64,000 nt of DNA, from NCBI RefSeq assembly GCF_007829835.1, contig NZ_VIWP01000001.1:124001-188000 (forward strand), written 5' to 3'. A program made the position numbers and the translations under genes. Shown here piece after piece: positions 1 to 8,114 of this stretch. A model generated the notes under the pieces. That model saw only the letters and a list, made by a program, of their open reading frames with translations, did not search any database and was not told the DNA's origin. The stretch comes from Neorhizobium alkalisoli (GTDB taxonomy: Bacteria; Pseudomonadota; Alphaproteobacteria; Rhizobiales; Rhizobiaceae). How positions within the stretch are numbered: position 1 is the first letter of the stretch; the number at the start of each line of letters is the position of its first letter.

Positions 1-1
1 C

Positions 2-1033
2 TTCTTTGCCATCAATGGCAACAAGGTCGGCGATAACCAGATCGAGGTCGTCTACCGTGACGTTCCGACGGCCGATCCGGCGAAATCCAAGGCTTTTGCC
101 CAGGAGTTGATTGTCAAGGAAGGCGTGCAATATCTCGCAGGCTTCTATTTCACCCCCGATGCGATGGCCGCTGCTCCGCTTCTGCAGCAGGGCAATGTGC
201 CGATGGTTGTCATGAACGCGGCAACTTCGGCGATCGTTTCGGCCAGCCCCAATGTCGTGCGTACGTCCTTCACGACCTGGCAGACGGCAACGCCGATCGC
301 CAAGGTTGCCAAGGAAGCCGGCGCGTCCAAGATGATCACGCTCGTCAGCGATTACGGGCCGGGCATCGATGCCGAGAACGCATTCAAGACGGCGTTCGAG
401 AAGGAAGGCGGTAAGGTGGTAGAGTCGATTCGCATGCCGCTCAACACCAATGATTTCGCGCCGCTGATGCAGCGTGTGAAGGATTCGGGCGCGGAAGCGC
501 TCTTCACCTTCCTGCCATCCGGCCCGCCGACGCTCGCCTTCGTCAAGGCCTATAACGACAATGGCCTGAAGACGGCCGGCATCAAGTTTTATGCGACCGG
601 CGACCTGACCCAGGAATCAGACCTTCCGGCGCTGGCCGATGCCGGTGTCGGCCTGCAGACCAGCTTCCATTATGCCGTTTCGCATGACAGCCCGGAAAAC
701 AAGGCTTTCGTGGCTGCCGCTGAAAAGGCAATCGGCAATCCCGCCGAATTGTCTTTCCCGGCTGTCGGTGCCTTTGACGGCATGTATGTGATCTCGAAGA
801 TGGTGGAAGCGACCAAGGGCAAGCAGGACGCGGCGACCGCCGTTGCCGCCGTCAAGGGACTTGCCTGGACAAGCCCGCGCGGTCCTGTCGTCATCGACGC
901 CGAGAGCCGGCATATCACGCAGAACATCTATCTGCGCGAAGTCGCCAAGGATGCGAGCGGGAAATATTACAACAAGGAAATCCGGACCTTCGAAAAGCAG
1001 GGCGATCCAGGGCTCGCCGCAGCCAAGAAGTAA
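2..1033 (+). CDS. Branched-chain amino-acid type ABC transporter substrate-binding protein (5' partial)
   Basis: Periplasmic binding protein of the LivK/Peripla_BP_6 type, cut by the window start; the reading frame is open from base 2. The visible 343 residues include the second half of lobe I and lobe II, with a region starting VVYRDVPTADPAKSKAFAQE typical of the family (breakdown of time-stamped ligand-binding lobes in COG0683 proteins). It is followed by livH, livM, livG and livF homologues in the same direction, so it delivers the ligand to that permease. The ligand cannot be told from sequence: family members bind branched amino acids, amides, urea or aromatic acids. A hairpin lies just after the stop. 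Confidence 0.9.
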   Translation, partial: FFAINGNKVGDNQIEVVYRDVPTADPAKSKAFAQELIVKEGVQYLAGFYFTPDAMAAAPLLQQGNVPMVVMNAATSAIVSASPNVVRTSFTTWQTATPIAKVAKEAGASKMITLVSDYGPGIDAENAFKTAFEKEGGKVVESIRMPLNTNDFAPLMQRVKDSGAEALFTFLPSGPPTLAFVKAYNDNGLKTAGIKFYATGDLTQESDLPALADAGVGLQTSFHYAVSHDSPENKAFVAAAEKAIGNPAELSFPAVGAFDGMYVISKMVEATKGKQDAATAVAAVKGLAWTSPRGPVVIDAESRHITQNIYLREVAKDASGKYYNKEIRTFEKQGDPGLAAAKK

Positions 1034-1041
1034 GGCCTTCC

Positions 1042-1070
1042 GGCGGCCCGCTCCCGCGGGGCGGGCTGCC
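1042..1070 (+). other. Stem-loop downstream of the binding-protein gene
   Basis: A 10-bp GC-rich stem (1042-1051 with 1061-1070, one G-U pair) around a 9-nt loop lies between the binding-protein stop and the permease. No U-run follows, so it is more likely an mRNA-stabilising hairpin that keeps the binding-protein message abundant relative to the permease genes than a full terminator. Confidence 0.5.
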
Positions 1071-1159
1071 AACAATCCGGTCGTTCTCTCGGGTAGACGA
1101 ACCGGTTTCCTGCCGTCTCGGGCAGAAACGTCTTTCGGAACAAGTTGCGGAAATTCTTC

Positions 1160-2023
1160 ATGCAGACTGTATTGAGCATCGGCATAGATGCCTTGGCCTA
1201 TGGCATGATCCTGTTCGTCATCTCGATCGGGCTGTCGGTGACGATGGGCCTGATGCGGGTGGTGAATCTGGCCCATGGCGCCTTTGCCATGATTGGCGGT
1301 TATCTCGCCTCCTATGCGGCGCGCGATCTCGGTCTGCATTACGGCCTTGCAGTCCTGCTTGCGGTCGTCGGCACGATTGCCATCGCCATTCCGGTCGAGC
1401 GTTTCCTCTATCGCCGCATCTATGGCGCATCGGAATTGACCCAGGTGCTGATGACGATCGGGATTACCTTCTGCGTCATCGGCATTGCCAATTTCGTCTT
1501 CGGGCCGACGTTGAAGACCGTACCATTGCCGCCTTCGCTGAGTGGCTCGGTCGATCTCGGCTTCCGGTCTATTGCCATTCACCGGCTTTTCGCGATTGGC
1601 GCTGGCCTTGTCGTGGCCTTTGCACTCTGGTTCCTGATCGAACGGACGTCCTTTGGAATCAGGATCCGCGCTGCGGTCGATAATGCTGCGATGGCGGCGG
1701 CACTCGGGGTGCGTACCGAGATCGTTTATGCCATCAGCTTCGCGGTCGCCATCGGCCTTGCCGCACTCGGCGGCGTCCTCGGTGCGGAACTTCTGCCGGT
1801 CGAGCCCTATTATGCGCTGCGCTACATGGTGACCTTCCTTGTCGTCGTGTCGATCGGCGGTGCCGGCTCGATTTCCGGTGCGCTGGTCGCCTGTCTCCTG
1901 CTCGGCGCGATCGATACGACGGGGCGTTATCTCGCGCCGGAATATGGCGAATTCTTCTTCTATCTTGCGGTCATCGTCATCGTGACGCTCTTCCCGCGCG
2001 GACTGATGGGGCGCCTCAAGTGA
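1160..2023 (+). CDS. livH: Branched-chain amino-acid ABC transporter permease, LivH type
   Basis: Inner-membrane permease of about 287 residues with eight or so hydrophobic segments, the usual size for LivH. The text MGLMRVVNLAHGAFAMIGGY near the N-terminus is the classic LivH opening (VNLAHG motif), and the C-terminal part VVSIGGAGSISGALVACLLLG is the conserved cytoplasmic-loop/last-helix region. An in-frame TTG lies 15 bases upstream, but ATG 1160 gives the standard N-terminus (MQTVLSIGIDALAYGM). It forms a heterodimer with the next gene product; the stop overlaps the LivM start (GTGA). Confidence 0.92.
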   Translation: MQTVLSIGIDALAYGMILFVISIGLSVTMGLMRVVNLAHGAFAMIGGYLASYAARDLGLHYGLAVLLAVVGTIAIAIPVERFLYRRIYGASELTQVLMTIGITFCVIGIANFVFGPTLKTVPLPPSLSGSVDLGFRSIAIHRLFAIGAGLVVAFALWFLIERTSFGIRIRAAVDNAAMAAALGVRTEIVYAISFAVAIGLAALGGVLGAELLPVEPYYALRYMVTFLVVVSIGGAGSISGALVACLLLGAIDTTGRYLAPEYGEFFFYLAVIVIVTLFPRGLMGRLK

Positions 2024-3033
2024 CGGATATTTCAATGAGAACACAGGATGGTTCGTCCCGAGGCCTTGTTCAGGCGCTTGCCGATCGCGGCATTTTCGGC
2101 ATCCTCATCATCATATTGGTCGGCATTGCCGGCTATTATCTGCTGCCGAACAATCTGGCACTCCTGACACGCATCACGGCGACAGCGTTGCTCGTTCTGT
2201 CGATCGATCTCGTGACCGGTTATTGTGGCGTGGCGACGCTCGGCCATGCGGCCCTGTTCGGCGCTGGTGCTTACGGGGCAGGCATTGCCTCGGCACATTT
2301 CGGCATAAACGAGCCGATCTCGATGACGCTGATCGGCGCTGCCGCCGGCGCGCTTGCCGGATTGATCTCAGGTTTCGTTATCCTGCGCGCGCACGGGCTC
2401 GCTCAGCTCGTCCTGTCGATCGCCGTGGTCCACCTCGCCCACGAGGCAGCCAATAAGGCTTCGGGCTGGACGGGCGGCAGCGATGGACTTTCGGGCATTG
2501 CGCCGGGCGCAATTTTTGGCGTGTTCGAGTTCGATCTCTGGGGCCGTACTGCCTATGTCTACGGTATCGTGCTGCTGGTCCTAGTTTTCGCGCTTCTCAA
2601 AATTCTCGTTCGCTCGCCATTCGGCATGCTTGCCCGCGGCGTTCGGGAAGACAGTCTGCGCATTGCCGCGATGGGTGCTTCGGCCCATTCCGTGCAAATG
2701 CGCATGTATGTCATTTCCGGCATCGTGGCCGGTATTGGCGGCGCGCTTTCAGCGATTTCCACGCAGGTGGTGGGGCTCGACAGCCTGTCCTTCACTCTGT
2801 CTGCCCAATCGCTCGTCATGCTGGTACTGGGTGGTGTCGGATCGCTTTATGGCGCGATAATCGGCACAGTCGTCTTTATGTTCTTCGAGGATACGGTTTC
2901 GGCTGCAAACCCGTTCCACTGGCTGACGATCGTCGGCGCATTGCTGATCCTCGTGGTGCTTTTCGCACCGAAGGGACTTTACGGCTCCGCGATTGCCCTG
3001 TCCTCCCGCCTGACACGGAGGAAGTCGGCATGA
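2020..3033 (+). CDS. livM: Branched-chain amino-acid ABC transporter permease, LivM type
   Basis: Second permease subunit, 337 residues, polytopic. It carries the LivM hallmarks DLVTGYCGVATLGHAALFGA (the G-x-LGHA motif after the first helices) and VLGGVGSLYGAIIGTVVFM near the C-terminus. The GTG start at 2020 overlaps the livH stop in a GTGA junction, indicating translational coupling; ATG 2035 is an alternative. It pairs with LivH and with the two following ATPases. Confidence 0.92.
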   Translation: MTDISMRTQDGSSRGLVQALADRGIFGILIIILVGIAGYYLLPNNLALLTRITATALLVLSIDLVTGYCGVATLGHAALFGAGAYGAGIASAHFGINEPISMTLIGAAAGALAGLISGFVILRAHGLAQLVLSIAVVHLAHEAANKASGWTGGSDGLSGIAPGAIFGVFEFDLWGRTAYVYGIVLLVLVFALLKILVRSPFGMLARGVREDSLRIAAMGASAHSVQMRMYVISGIVAGIGGALSAISTQVVGLDSLSFTLSAQSLVMLVLGGVGSLYGAIIGTVVFMFFEDTVSAANPFHWLTIVGALLILVVLFAPKGLYGSAIALSSRLTRRKSA

Positions 3034-3794
3034 GTGCTCTGCTCGATGTCATTCATCTGAAAAAGAGTTTTGGCGGCCTCGCTGTCACCAACGATGTCTC
3101 CCTGTCACTTGCGCCCGGCGACCGGGTCGCCTTGATCGGCCCGAACGGCGCCGGCAAGACGACTTTCGTCAATCTGGTCACCGGCAATCTGAAGCCGGAT
3201 CAGGGACGCGTCCTGATCGGCGGCGAGGATGTCAGCGCTATGAAACCGGCGGAGCGCGTCAAGCGCGGCCTGATCCGTTCCTTCCAGGTGACGCGGCTCT
3301 TTCAGGACATGACGCCGGAAGAGCATGTTGCGATGGCCGTACTGCAACGGGATGGCCGATCGGGCAGGATGTTCGGCCATTATGCCGGCAAGCGGCAGGT
3401 CATGGAAGAAGTCGGCTCCATCCTCGATCTCCTGGGCTTAAGCGCGCTTGCGCATCTCAAGGTGCGCGAAATCGCTTATGGCCAGCAGCGGCTGTTGGAA
3501 ATCGCCGTTGCAATGGCACTGCGCCCAAAGGTCCTGCTTCTCGATGAACCGGCGGCCGGCGTGCCGCATTCCGAAACCACGCGTATTGAAAAAGCGCTCG
3601 ACATGCTGCCGGCCGAACTTGCCGTGCTGATGATCGACCATGACATGGACCTTGTTTTCCGTTTTGCCAAACGCGTCGTCGTGCTGGCGGCCGGGACCGT
3701 CATCTTCGACGGTTCGCCGCAGGCGGTGACGGCTGATCAGCGCGTCCGTGAAGCCTATCTAGGGAGTTACGGCCATGCCGGCAGCGCCGCTTGA
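3030..3794 (+). CDS. livG: Branched-chain amino-acid ABC transporter ATPase, LivG type
   Basis: Cytoplasmic ATPase of 254 residues. Walker A is GPNGAGKT at residues 37-44, the signature is the LivG variant YGQQR rather than LSGGQ, Walker B is VLLLDEPAAG, and the H-loop histidine is in MIDHDMD. The variant signature and the position after livM identify it as LivG rather than LivF. ATG 3030 overlaps the livM stop by four bases. Confidence 0.93.
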   Translation: MSALLDVIHLKKSFGGLAVTNDVSLSLAPGDRVALIGPNGAGKTTFVNLVTGNLKPDQGRVLIGGEDVSAMKPAERVKRGLIRSFQVTRLFQDMTPEEHVAMAVLQRDGRSGRMFGHYAGKRQVMEEVGSILDLLGLSALAHLKVREIAYGQQRLLEIAVAMALRPKVLLLDEPAAGVPHSETTRIEKALDMLPAELAVLMIDHDMDLVFRFAKRVVVLAAGTVIFDGSPQAVTADQRVREAYLGSYGHAGSAA

Positions 3795-4491
3795 AATAAC
3801 AAATCTTTCCGCAGGCTACGGGCCGACCCGGGTGATCGAGGATATCTCGATCATCGTGCCGGCAGGAACGCGACTTGCCGTCCTTGGCCGTAACGGCGTT
3901 GGCAAGACCAGCCTTTTTGCCACGCTCGCTGGCCAGACGCGCCTCCATTCCGGAGAAATCCGTCTCGATGGCCGGGTCATTTCCCGGTCGCCGAGCGCCG
4001 AGCGCGCGCGGCACGGCCTCGGCTACGTCCCGCAGACACGCGACATCTTTCCGACGCTGACCGTCGAGGAAAACCTCTTCGTCGGTTTGAAGGCAAGGCC
4101 GAAATCGGCCGTCACTGAGGCTTACGAAATGTTTCCGAGGCTGAGGGAACGACGCAGCAATCTCGGCGGCCAGCTTTCCGGCGGTGAGCAGCAGATGCTG
4201 TCGACCGCCCGGGCAATCCTCGGCAAACCTTCCGTACTTCTGCTCGACGAGCCGCTGGAAGGGCTTGCGCCTGTGATCTGCGAGGAGCTGATGGCAGCCT
4301 TTGCTGCGCTCGCCCGATCTGGCGAGATGACGATCCTGCTCGTCGAGCAGCGGATCCAGAGCGCCCTGGATTTCGCCGAGCGCGTTGTCGTTCTGGAGCG
4401 CGGCCGCATCGCCTGGCAGGGCACGCCGTCCGAACTTTCCGGCGATCAGGAAGCGATCAACCGCCTGCTCGGGGTCGGCGGTTTGCACTGA
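3775..4491 (+). CDS. livF: Branched-chain amino-acid ABC transporter ATPase, LivF type
   Basis: Second ATPase of the system, 238 residues. Walker A GRNGVGKT lies at residues 38-45, signature LSGGEQQM, Walker B VLLLDEPLEG followed by the LivF-typical LAP motif, and LLVEQ in place of the usual H-loop context. The start overlaps the end of livG by 20 bases, so the five genes read as one operon. It is the last gene of the transporter before the toxin-antitoxin pair. Confidence 0.93.
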   Translation: MPAAPLEITNLSAGYGPTRVIEDISIIVPAGTRLAVLGRNGVGKTSLFATLAGQTRLHSGEIRLDGRVISRSPSAERARHGLGYVPQTRDIFPTLTVEENLFVGLKARPKSAVTEAYEMFPRLRERRSNLGGQLSGGEQQMLSTARAILGKPSVLLLDEPLEGLAPVICEELMAAFAALARSGEMTILLVEQRIQSALDFAERVVVLERGRIAWQGTPSELSGDQEAINRLLGVGGLH

Positions 4492-4502
4492 TGTTGAAGG
4501 TG

Positions 4503-4549
4503 GCCGGTGTTCCTAGTATATTTGCTGTAAAGATATACTAGGAACCGGC
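4503..4549. promoter_or_regulatory. Near-perfect inverted repeat, likely antitoxin operator
   Basis: A perfect 12-bp inverted repeat (ttcctagtatat at 4510-4521 and its complement at 4533-4544, 11-bp spacer) is flanked by a further matching gccggt/accggc arm pair. It ends 8 bp before the antitoxin start codon. Phd/YefM antitoxins repress their own operon through palindromes at this position, so it is most likely the autoregulatory operator. TATACT at 4534-4539 within it could be a -10 element. Confidence 0.7.
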
Positions 4550-4552
4550 GTC

Positions 4553-4807
4553 ATGACCTTGTCCTTTATGACCAGTGCATCCTTCAACCAAAATCCCAGC
4601 AAGGCCAAACAGGCCGCCAATGACCAGCCTGTGGTGATCACCGACCATGGCAAGCCGACGCATGTGCTCGTGACTTATGAGCAGTTCGAGGCGAACTGGC
4701 AAAAATCCAAGACTTTGGCTCAGGCGCTTGGTGACCCGAATGGAATGGATCTGGATTTCGATCCGCCGCGCCTCAGCTTCGAAGGGCGCGCAGAGGTGGA
4801 ATTCTAG
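4553..4807 (+). CDS. Type II toxin-antitoxin antitoxin, Phd/YefM family
   Basis: An 84-residue protein with the Phd/YefM fold signature: an N-terminal SFNQNPSKAKQAA stretch (DNA-binding helix), then PVVITDHGKPTHVLVTYEQFE, matching the family pattern of V-x-IT-x-x-GKP-x-x-VL. The acidic, proline-rich C-terminus would be the toxin-neutralising tail. ATG 4553 has AGGA about 9 bases upstream; ATG 4568 is a possible alternative. The gene sits directly behind a palindromic operator and 17 bp ahead of a PIN-domain toxin. Confidence 0.88.
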   Translation: MTLSFMTSASFNQNPSKAKQAANDQPVVITDHGKPTHVLVTYEQFEANWQKSKTLAQALGDPNGMDLDFDPPRLSFEGRAEVEF

Positions 4808-4824
4808 CGCCGGGTGAAACCAGG

Positions 4825-5244
4825 GTGTTTCTATTGGATACTAATGTCGTGTCGGCGGCGCGGCGCGTGCATAGGCAGGAGGCCGGTTTTCAGGCCTTCA
4901 TGCAGAAGTTTCGAACCGCAGACGCCTACCTTTCTGCAATCACGATCATGGAGATTAGGTTCGGAATCCAGGGCGCCTTCTCCAAGGATGCTAAATTCGC
5001 AGCCGATCTCGATCGTTGGCTCAACGAAGACCTGCTTATTGATTTTGCCGGCCGTATCCTGCCCTTTGATGCCGCAATCGCCTTGAGAACGGGCATGCTC
5101 CCTACGCCCGGCAGGCGGCCGACATCCGACGCGATGATCGCTGCGACCGCGCTTCAGCACGGACTGACGATGGTAACCCGCAATCTCGCCGATTTTTCGC
5201 CCTTTAGCGTCTCCTGTCTGGACCCTTGGAATTTCAAAGGCTAA
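4825..5244 (+). CDS. Type II toxin-antitoxin toxin, PIN domain (VapC/FitB-like) ribonuclease
   Basis: A 139-residue PIN-domain protein starting at GTG (MFLLDTNVVSA). The four expected acidic residues of the Mg2+ site are present: D5, E43 (IMEIRFG), D102 (SDAMIAATA) and D123 (NLADF). Such toxins cleave specific RNAs, often initiator tRNA or rRNA loops. The pairing of a Phd-type antitoxin with a VapC/FitB-type toxin in this order is common. All catalytic residues are intact, so the module should be functional. Confidence 0.9.
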   Translation: MFLLDTNVVSAARRVHRQEAGFQAFMQKFRTADAYLSAITIMEIRFGIQGAFSKDAKFAADLDRWLNEDLLIDFAGRILPFDAAIALRTGMLPTPGRRPTSDAMIAATALQHGLTMVTRNLADFSPFSVSCLDPWNFKG

Positions 5245-5279
5245 GCCTTGATAAAAGGTAATTCGCCAAGGGGAATGAC

Positions 5280-6872
5280 ATGAGGGATTTCGAACTTCCG
5301 GGCCGCTCGCTGGCGGTCAGCCGCAATGCCATGGCTGCGACATCGCAGCCGCTTGCGACGCTGACGGCGATCGACATTCTACGCAATGGCGGCAATGCGA
5401 TCGATGCAGCGGTCGCGGCTTGCGCCGTGCAATGTGTCGTCGAAGCGGGATCGACCGGCATCGGTGGCGATTGCTTCGCGCTTCTCTCGCTTGGCGGCTC
5501 CGACAAGGTTCTTGCCTATAACGGCTCGGGCCGGGCGCCGGCTGCAGCCACCATCGAGCACCTGCGCTCGCTCGGTGTTTCCAGCCTGGAGCGGACTTCC
5601 CCGCATTCGATCACCATTCCGGGCGCCGTCGACGCCTGGACGCGGCTGGTCGCCGATCACGGCCGGATGAAGATGGCCGATATCCTTGCGCCGGCGATCA
5701 AACTGGCGCGCGACGGTTATGCTCTGCCACCCCGCACCGCCCATGATCTCGCAGCCGAAATCGCAACCGTCAGCAATGATCCGACGGCTTCGCGCATTTT
5801 TCTCGTCGATGGCGAGGCGCCGGCGGCTGGCACGGTTCAGTATCAGCGCGAACTTGCCGATACGCTCGAAGCAATCGGACGCGAGGGCAGGGATGCCTTT
5901 TATCGCGGGCCGATTGCGGAGGAGATGGTCGGTTTCCTCAACGGATTGGGCGGCTTGCATACGCTCGACGATTTCGCCAATGCGAGCGGCGAATATGTGA
6001 CGCCGGTCAGGACGACGTTCCGCGGTTACGACATCCATGAATGCCCGCCGAACGGCCAGGGCATTATCGCGCTGATGATCCTCAACATCCTTTCGCATTT
6101 TCCCGGCAGCGGCGATCCGCTGTCGCCGGAGCGGCTGCATATCGAGGTCGAGGCGACCCGGCTTGCCTATGCTGCCCGCAACCGTTTCGTCGCGGACCCC
6201 GCCAAGGTGGATGTGCCGGTCGATTATCTTCTGTCGGATGCGCTGGCAAAGGAGCTCGCCGGCATGATCAATCCCGAAAAGGCGATCGCCGACCTGCCGG
6301 ATTTCGATGAGGTGCCGCATCGCGACACGATCTATCTCTGTGTCGTGGACGAAGATCGCAACGTGGTGAGCTTCATCAGCTCCGTGTTCTTCCCCTATGG
6401 TAGCGGCCGGATGACGCCGAAGAGCGGCGTGCTTTTCCAGAACCGCGGCATGAGCTTCTCGCTCGATCCGGCCAAGGCGAATTCGATCGCGCCCGGCAAA
6501 CGGCCGATGCACACGATCATTCCAGGCATGGTGACGAAGGCGGGCAAGGCTGTCATGCCGTTCGGTGTCATGGGCGGTCAGTATCAGGCCATGGGCCACG
6601 CCCATTTTCTGTCAAAAGTCTTCGACTACGGTCTCGACCTGCAGGCCGCGATCGACCTGCCACGGCTCTTCCCGCTGCCCGGAACGGCCAATGTCGAGAT
6701 GGAGCATCGGCTGCGCGCGACAATCGGCAAGGAATTCGAAAAGCGCGGTTTTGGCGTGCAGGAACCGCAGTCGGCCATCGGCGGCGCTCAGGCAATCTGG
6801 ATCGACTGGGAAACCGGCGTGCTGAAGGGCGGCTCCGATCCCCGCAAGGATGGGATGGCGCTGGGGATTTAA
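5280..6872 (+). CDS. Gamma-glutamyltransferase family protein (YwrD-like, cytosolic)
   Basis: An N-terminal-nucleophile hydrolase of the gamma-glutamyltranspeptidase family, 530 residues. The N-terminal half has the conserved GGNAIDAAVAACAVQCVVE and STGIGGDCFALL blocks. The autoprocessing nucleophile is predicted to be T350 in HRDTIYLCVVD, where classical enzymes read NTTHYSVVD; after processing this would start the small subunit. GKRPMHTIIPGM matches the YwrD-like branch. There is no signal peptide, unlike the periplasmic Ggt, so it should act in the cytoplasm on imported gamma-glutamyl or related amide compounds. SD AGGGG lies upstream of ATG 5280. Confidence 0.87.
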   Translation: MRDFELPGRSLAVSRNAMAATSQPLATLTAIDILRNGGNAIDAAVAACAVQCVVEAGSTGIGGDCFALLSLGGSDKVLAYNGSGRAPAAATIEHLRSLGVSSLERTSPHSITIPGAVDAWTRLVADHGRMKMADILAPAIKLARDGYALPPRTAHDLAAEIATVSNDPTASRIFLVDGEAPAAGTVQYQRELADTLEAIGREGRDAFYRGPIAEEMVGFLNGLGGLHTLDDFANASGEYVTPVRTTFRGYDIHECPPNGQGIIALMILNILSHFPGSGDPLSPERLHIEVEATRLAYAARNRFVADPAKVDVPVDYLLSDALAKELAGMINPEKAIADLPDFDEVPHRDTIYLCVVDEDRNVVSFISSVFFPYGSGRMTPKSGVLFQNRGMSFSLDPAKANSIAPGKRPMHTIIPGMVTKAGKAVMPFGVMGGQYQAMGHAHFLSKVFDYGLDLQAAIDLPRLFPLPGTANVEMEHRLRATIGKEFEKRGFGVQEPQSAIGGAQAIWIDWETGVLKGGSDPRKDGMALGI

Positions 6873-6886
6873 TCCAGCGCGATCCT

Positions 6887-7786
6887 TCAATGGGTCGGAA
6901 TGACGAAGGCCGGCAGTTTCTCCTCGAAAAATTTCGAGAAGGAGGCGATGCGTGGGGGCAGTGCCTGATAGGGCGGATAATAGAGCGTCAGCCACAGATC
7001 CGGTGGCGCCCAGCCCTTGAAGACATGCACGAGCCGGCCGGTCGCCAGGTGTTCGGCAATGTGGAAGCCGGGCAGCATTGTCACGCCGAGGCCTTCTGCC
7101 GCCATGTCGGCCAAAACCTCGCCGCTATTGGCGCTGAAACTGCGGCCGGCCGATACGTTGATGGATGAACTGCCATCGGACAGAACCCAGTTTTCACGCC
7201 GGCTTTCGCCGCTATAGGCGAGGCAATCATCAGGCTTCAGCTCACTCGGATGCGCCATGTCGGCGAACCTGCTGCCAGGAGCGGCGACCAGTATGCGCGG
7301 AATGACGCGGATCTTCCGCCAGATGGTGAACTTGTCTGAAGGCTGCGCCGAAATACGGATCGCCAGATCGTAGTCGTCATCGACGATATTGACGAGGCCG
7401 TCCGAGACCGAAACCTCGAAGCTCATCTTCGGATAGATTTCCTTGAAGCCGGACAGGATCGGCGGAAGGATGGTCTTGCCGAGCCATGTCGGCGCGCTGA
7501 TCCTGAGGCGGCCTTCATCCACCTTGTTGGCATTCATCACGTCGCGCCGCGCTGCTTCCAGCGTTTCGATTGCCGGCTTGATCTGCGCGGCGAACACTGC
7601 GCCGTCCGTCGTCAGCGACACCTGCCGTGTCGTTCTTACAAACAACTGGACGCCGAGATCCTCTTCCAACGCCGCGATCGCGCGCGTCACCGCCGCCGGC
7701 GTCATGTCGAGTTCGCGGGCCACCTGCGCGAAATTCTTCTTTTCAGCGGCCATCAGGAAGGTGCGGAGCGCTTTATAATCGTTCAT
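6887..7786 (-). CDS. LysR family transcriptional regulator
   Basis: A 299-residue LysR-type regulator. The N-terminal winged helix-turn-helix reads KNFAQVARELDMTPAAVTRAIAALEEDLG, and the rest is the periplasmic-binding-protein-like effector domain (RLRISAPTWLGKTILPPIL). It is transcribed divergently from the YcaC-type hydrolase gene, the usual arrangement for a LysR protein controlling the neighbouring genes, here probably the hydrolase/XapX/amidohydrolase set. Its stop lies 14 bp from the stop of the convergent gamma-glutamyltransferase gene. Confidence 0.9.
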   Translation of the reverse strand: MNDYKALRTFLMAAEKKNFAQVARELDMTPAAVTRAIAALEEDLGVQLFVRTTRQVSLTTDGAVFAAQIKPAIETLEAARRDVMNANKVDEGRLRISAPTWLGKTILPPILSGFKEIYPKMSFEVSVSDGLVNIVDDDYDLAIRISAQPSDKFTIWRKIRVIPRILVAAPGSRFADMAHPSELKPDDCLAYSGESRRENWVLSDGSSSINVSAGRSFSANSGEVLADMAAEGLGVTMLPGFHIAEHLATGRLVHVFKGWAPPDLWLTLYYPPYQALPPRIASFSKFFEEKLPAFVIPTH

Positions 7787-8114
7787 CTTATTATTTCAAA
7801 AATCACAATTCATTCTCAATTAATATTGCAATTCCGTCACGAGCGCAATCCGCATAGGTTTGTTTTCAGCAGACAAGACACACCACGAAGCGGAGACGGA
7901 GCGATGACAAAAGATATCACAAACTCTGCCTCCCAGGTGCGATTGAAACTGCCCGCGGCATAAACGCCGGCCGGTTCTTCCGCCCAACCGGGCGGGGCCA
8001 TCCCCTCGATTTTCGTTTTAGACGCTATCCGACAAAGCGGATGGCGATCGTTCAAGCCATGCCAACCCATCTTGCCGCATGTCGGCTCTCAATCCACATC
8101 AACGGAGATATCCC
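7787..8114. promoter_or_regulatory. Divergent intergenic region between LysR gene and hydrolase gene
   Basis: This 328-bp stretch should hold the divergent promoters. The part next to the LysR gene is AT-rich and has AATT repeated at 7807, 7818 and 7830, close to one helical turn apart, a plausible LysR contact region. A 19-codon reading frame with a fair ribosome-binding site (7904-7963) lies in the middle. I see no tRNA or terminator here. Confidence 0.45.
7904..7963 (+). CDS. Possible leader peptide, 19 residues
   Basis: ATG 7904 is preceded by GGAGACGGAG and opens a frame MTKDITNSASQVRLKLPAA before TAA. It lies in the untranslated leader of the YcaC-type hydrolase gene, about 150 bp upstream of that start. 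It may be a regulatory leader peptide or the remnant of a decayed N-terminus. Nothing beyond the start context supports translation, so this is a weak call. Confidence 0.25.
   Translation: MTKDITNSASQVRLKLPAA

Noticed and set aside
617..2044. Long open frame on the minus strand opposite the livK end and livH
   Set aside because: Its translation is rich in Arg, Asp, His and Gln with no recognisable domain, and it lies fully opposite well-supported genes; an effect of high third-position GC.
5379..6605. 408-codon minus-strand open frame opposite the gamma-glutamyltransferase gene
   Set aside because: No domain is visible, and the plus-strand enzyme is well supported along the whole length.
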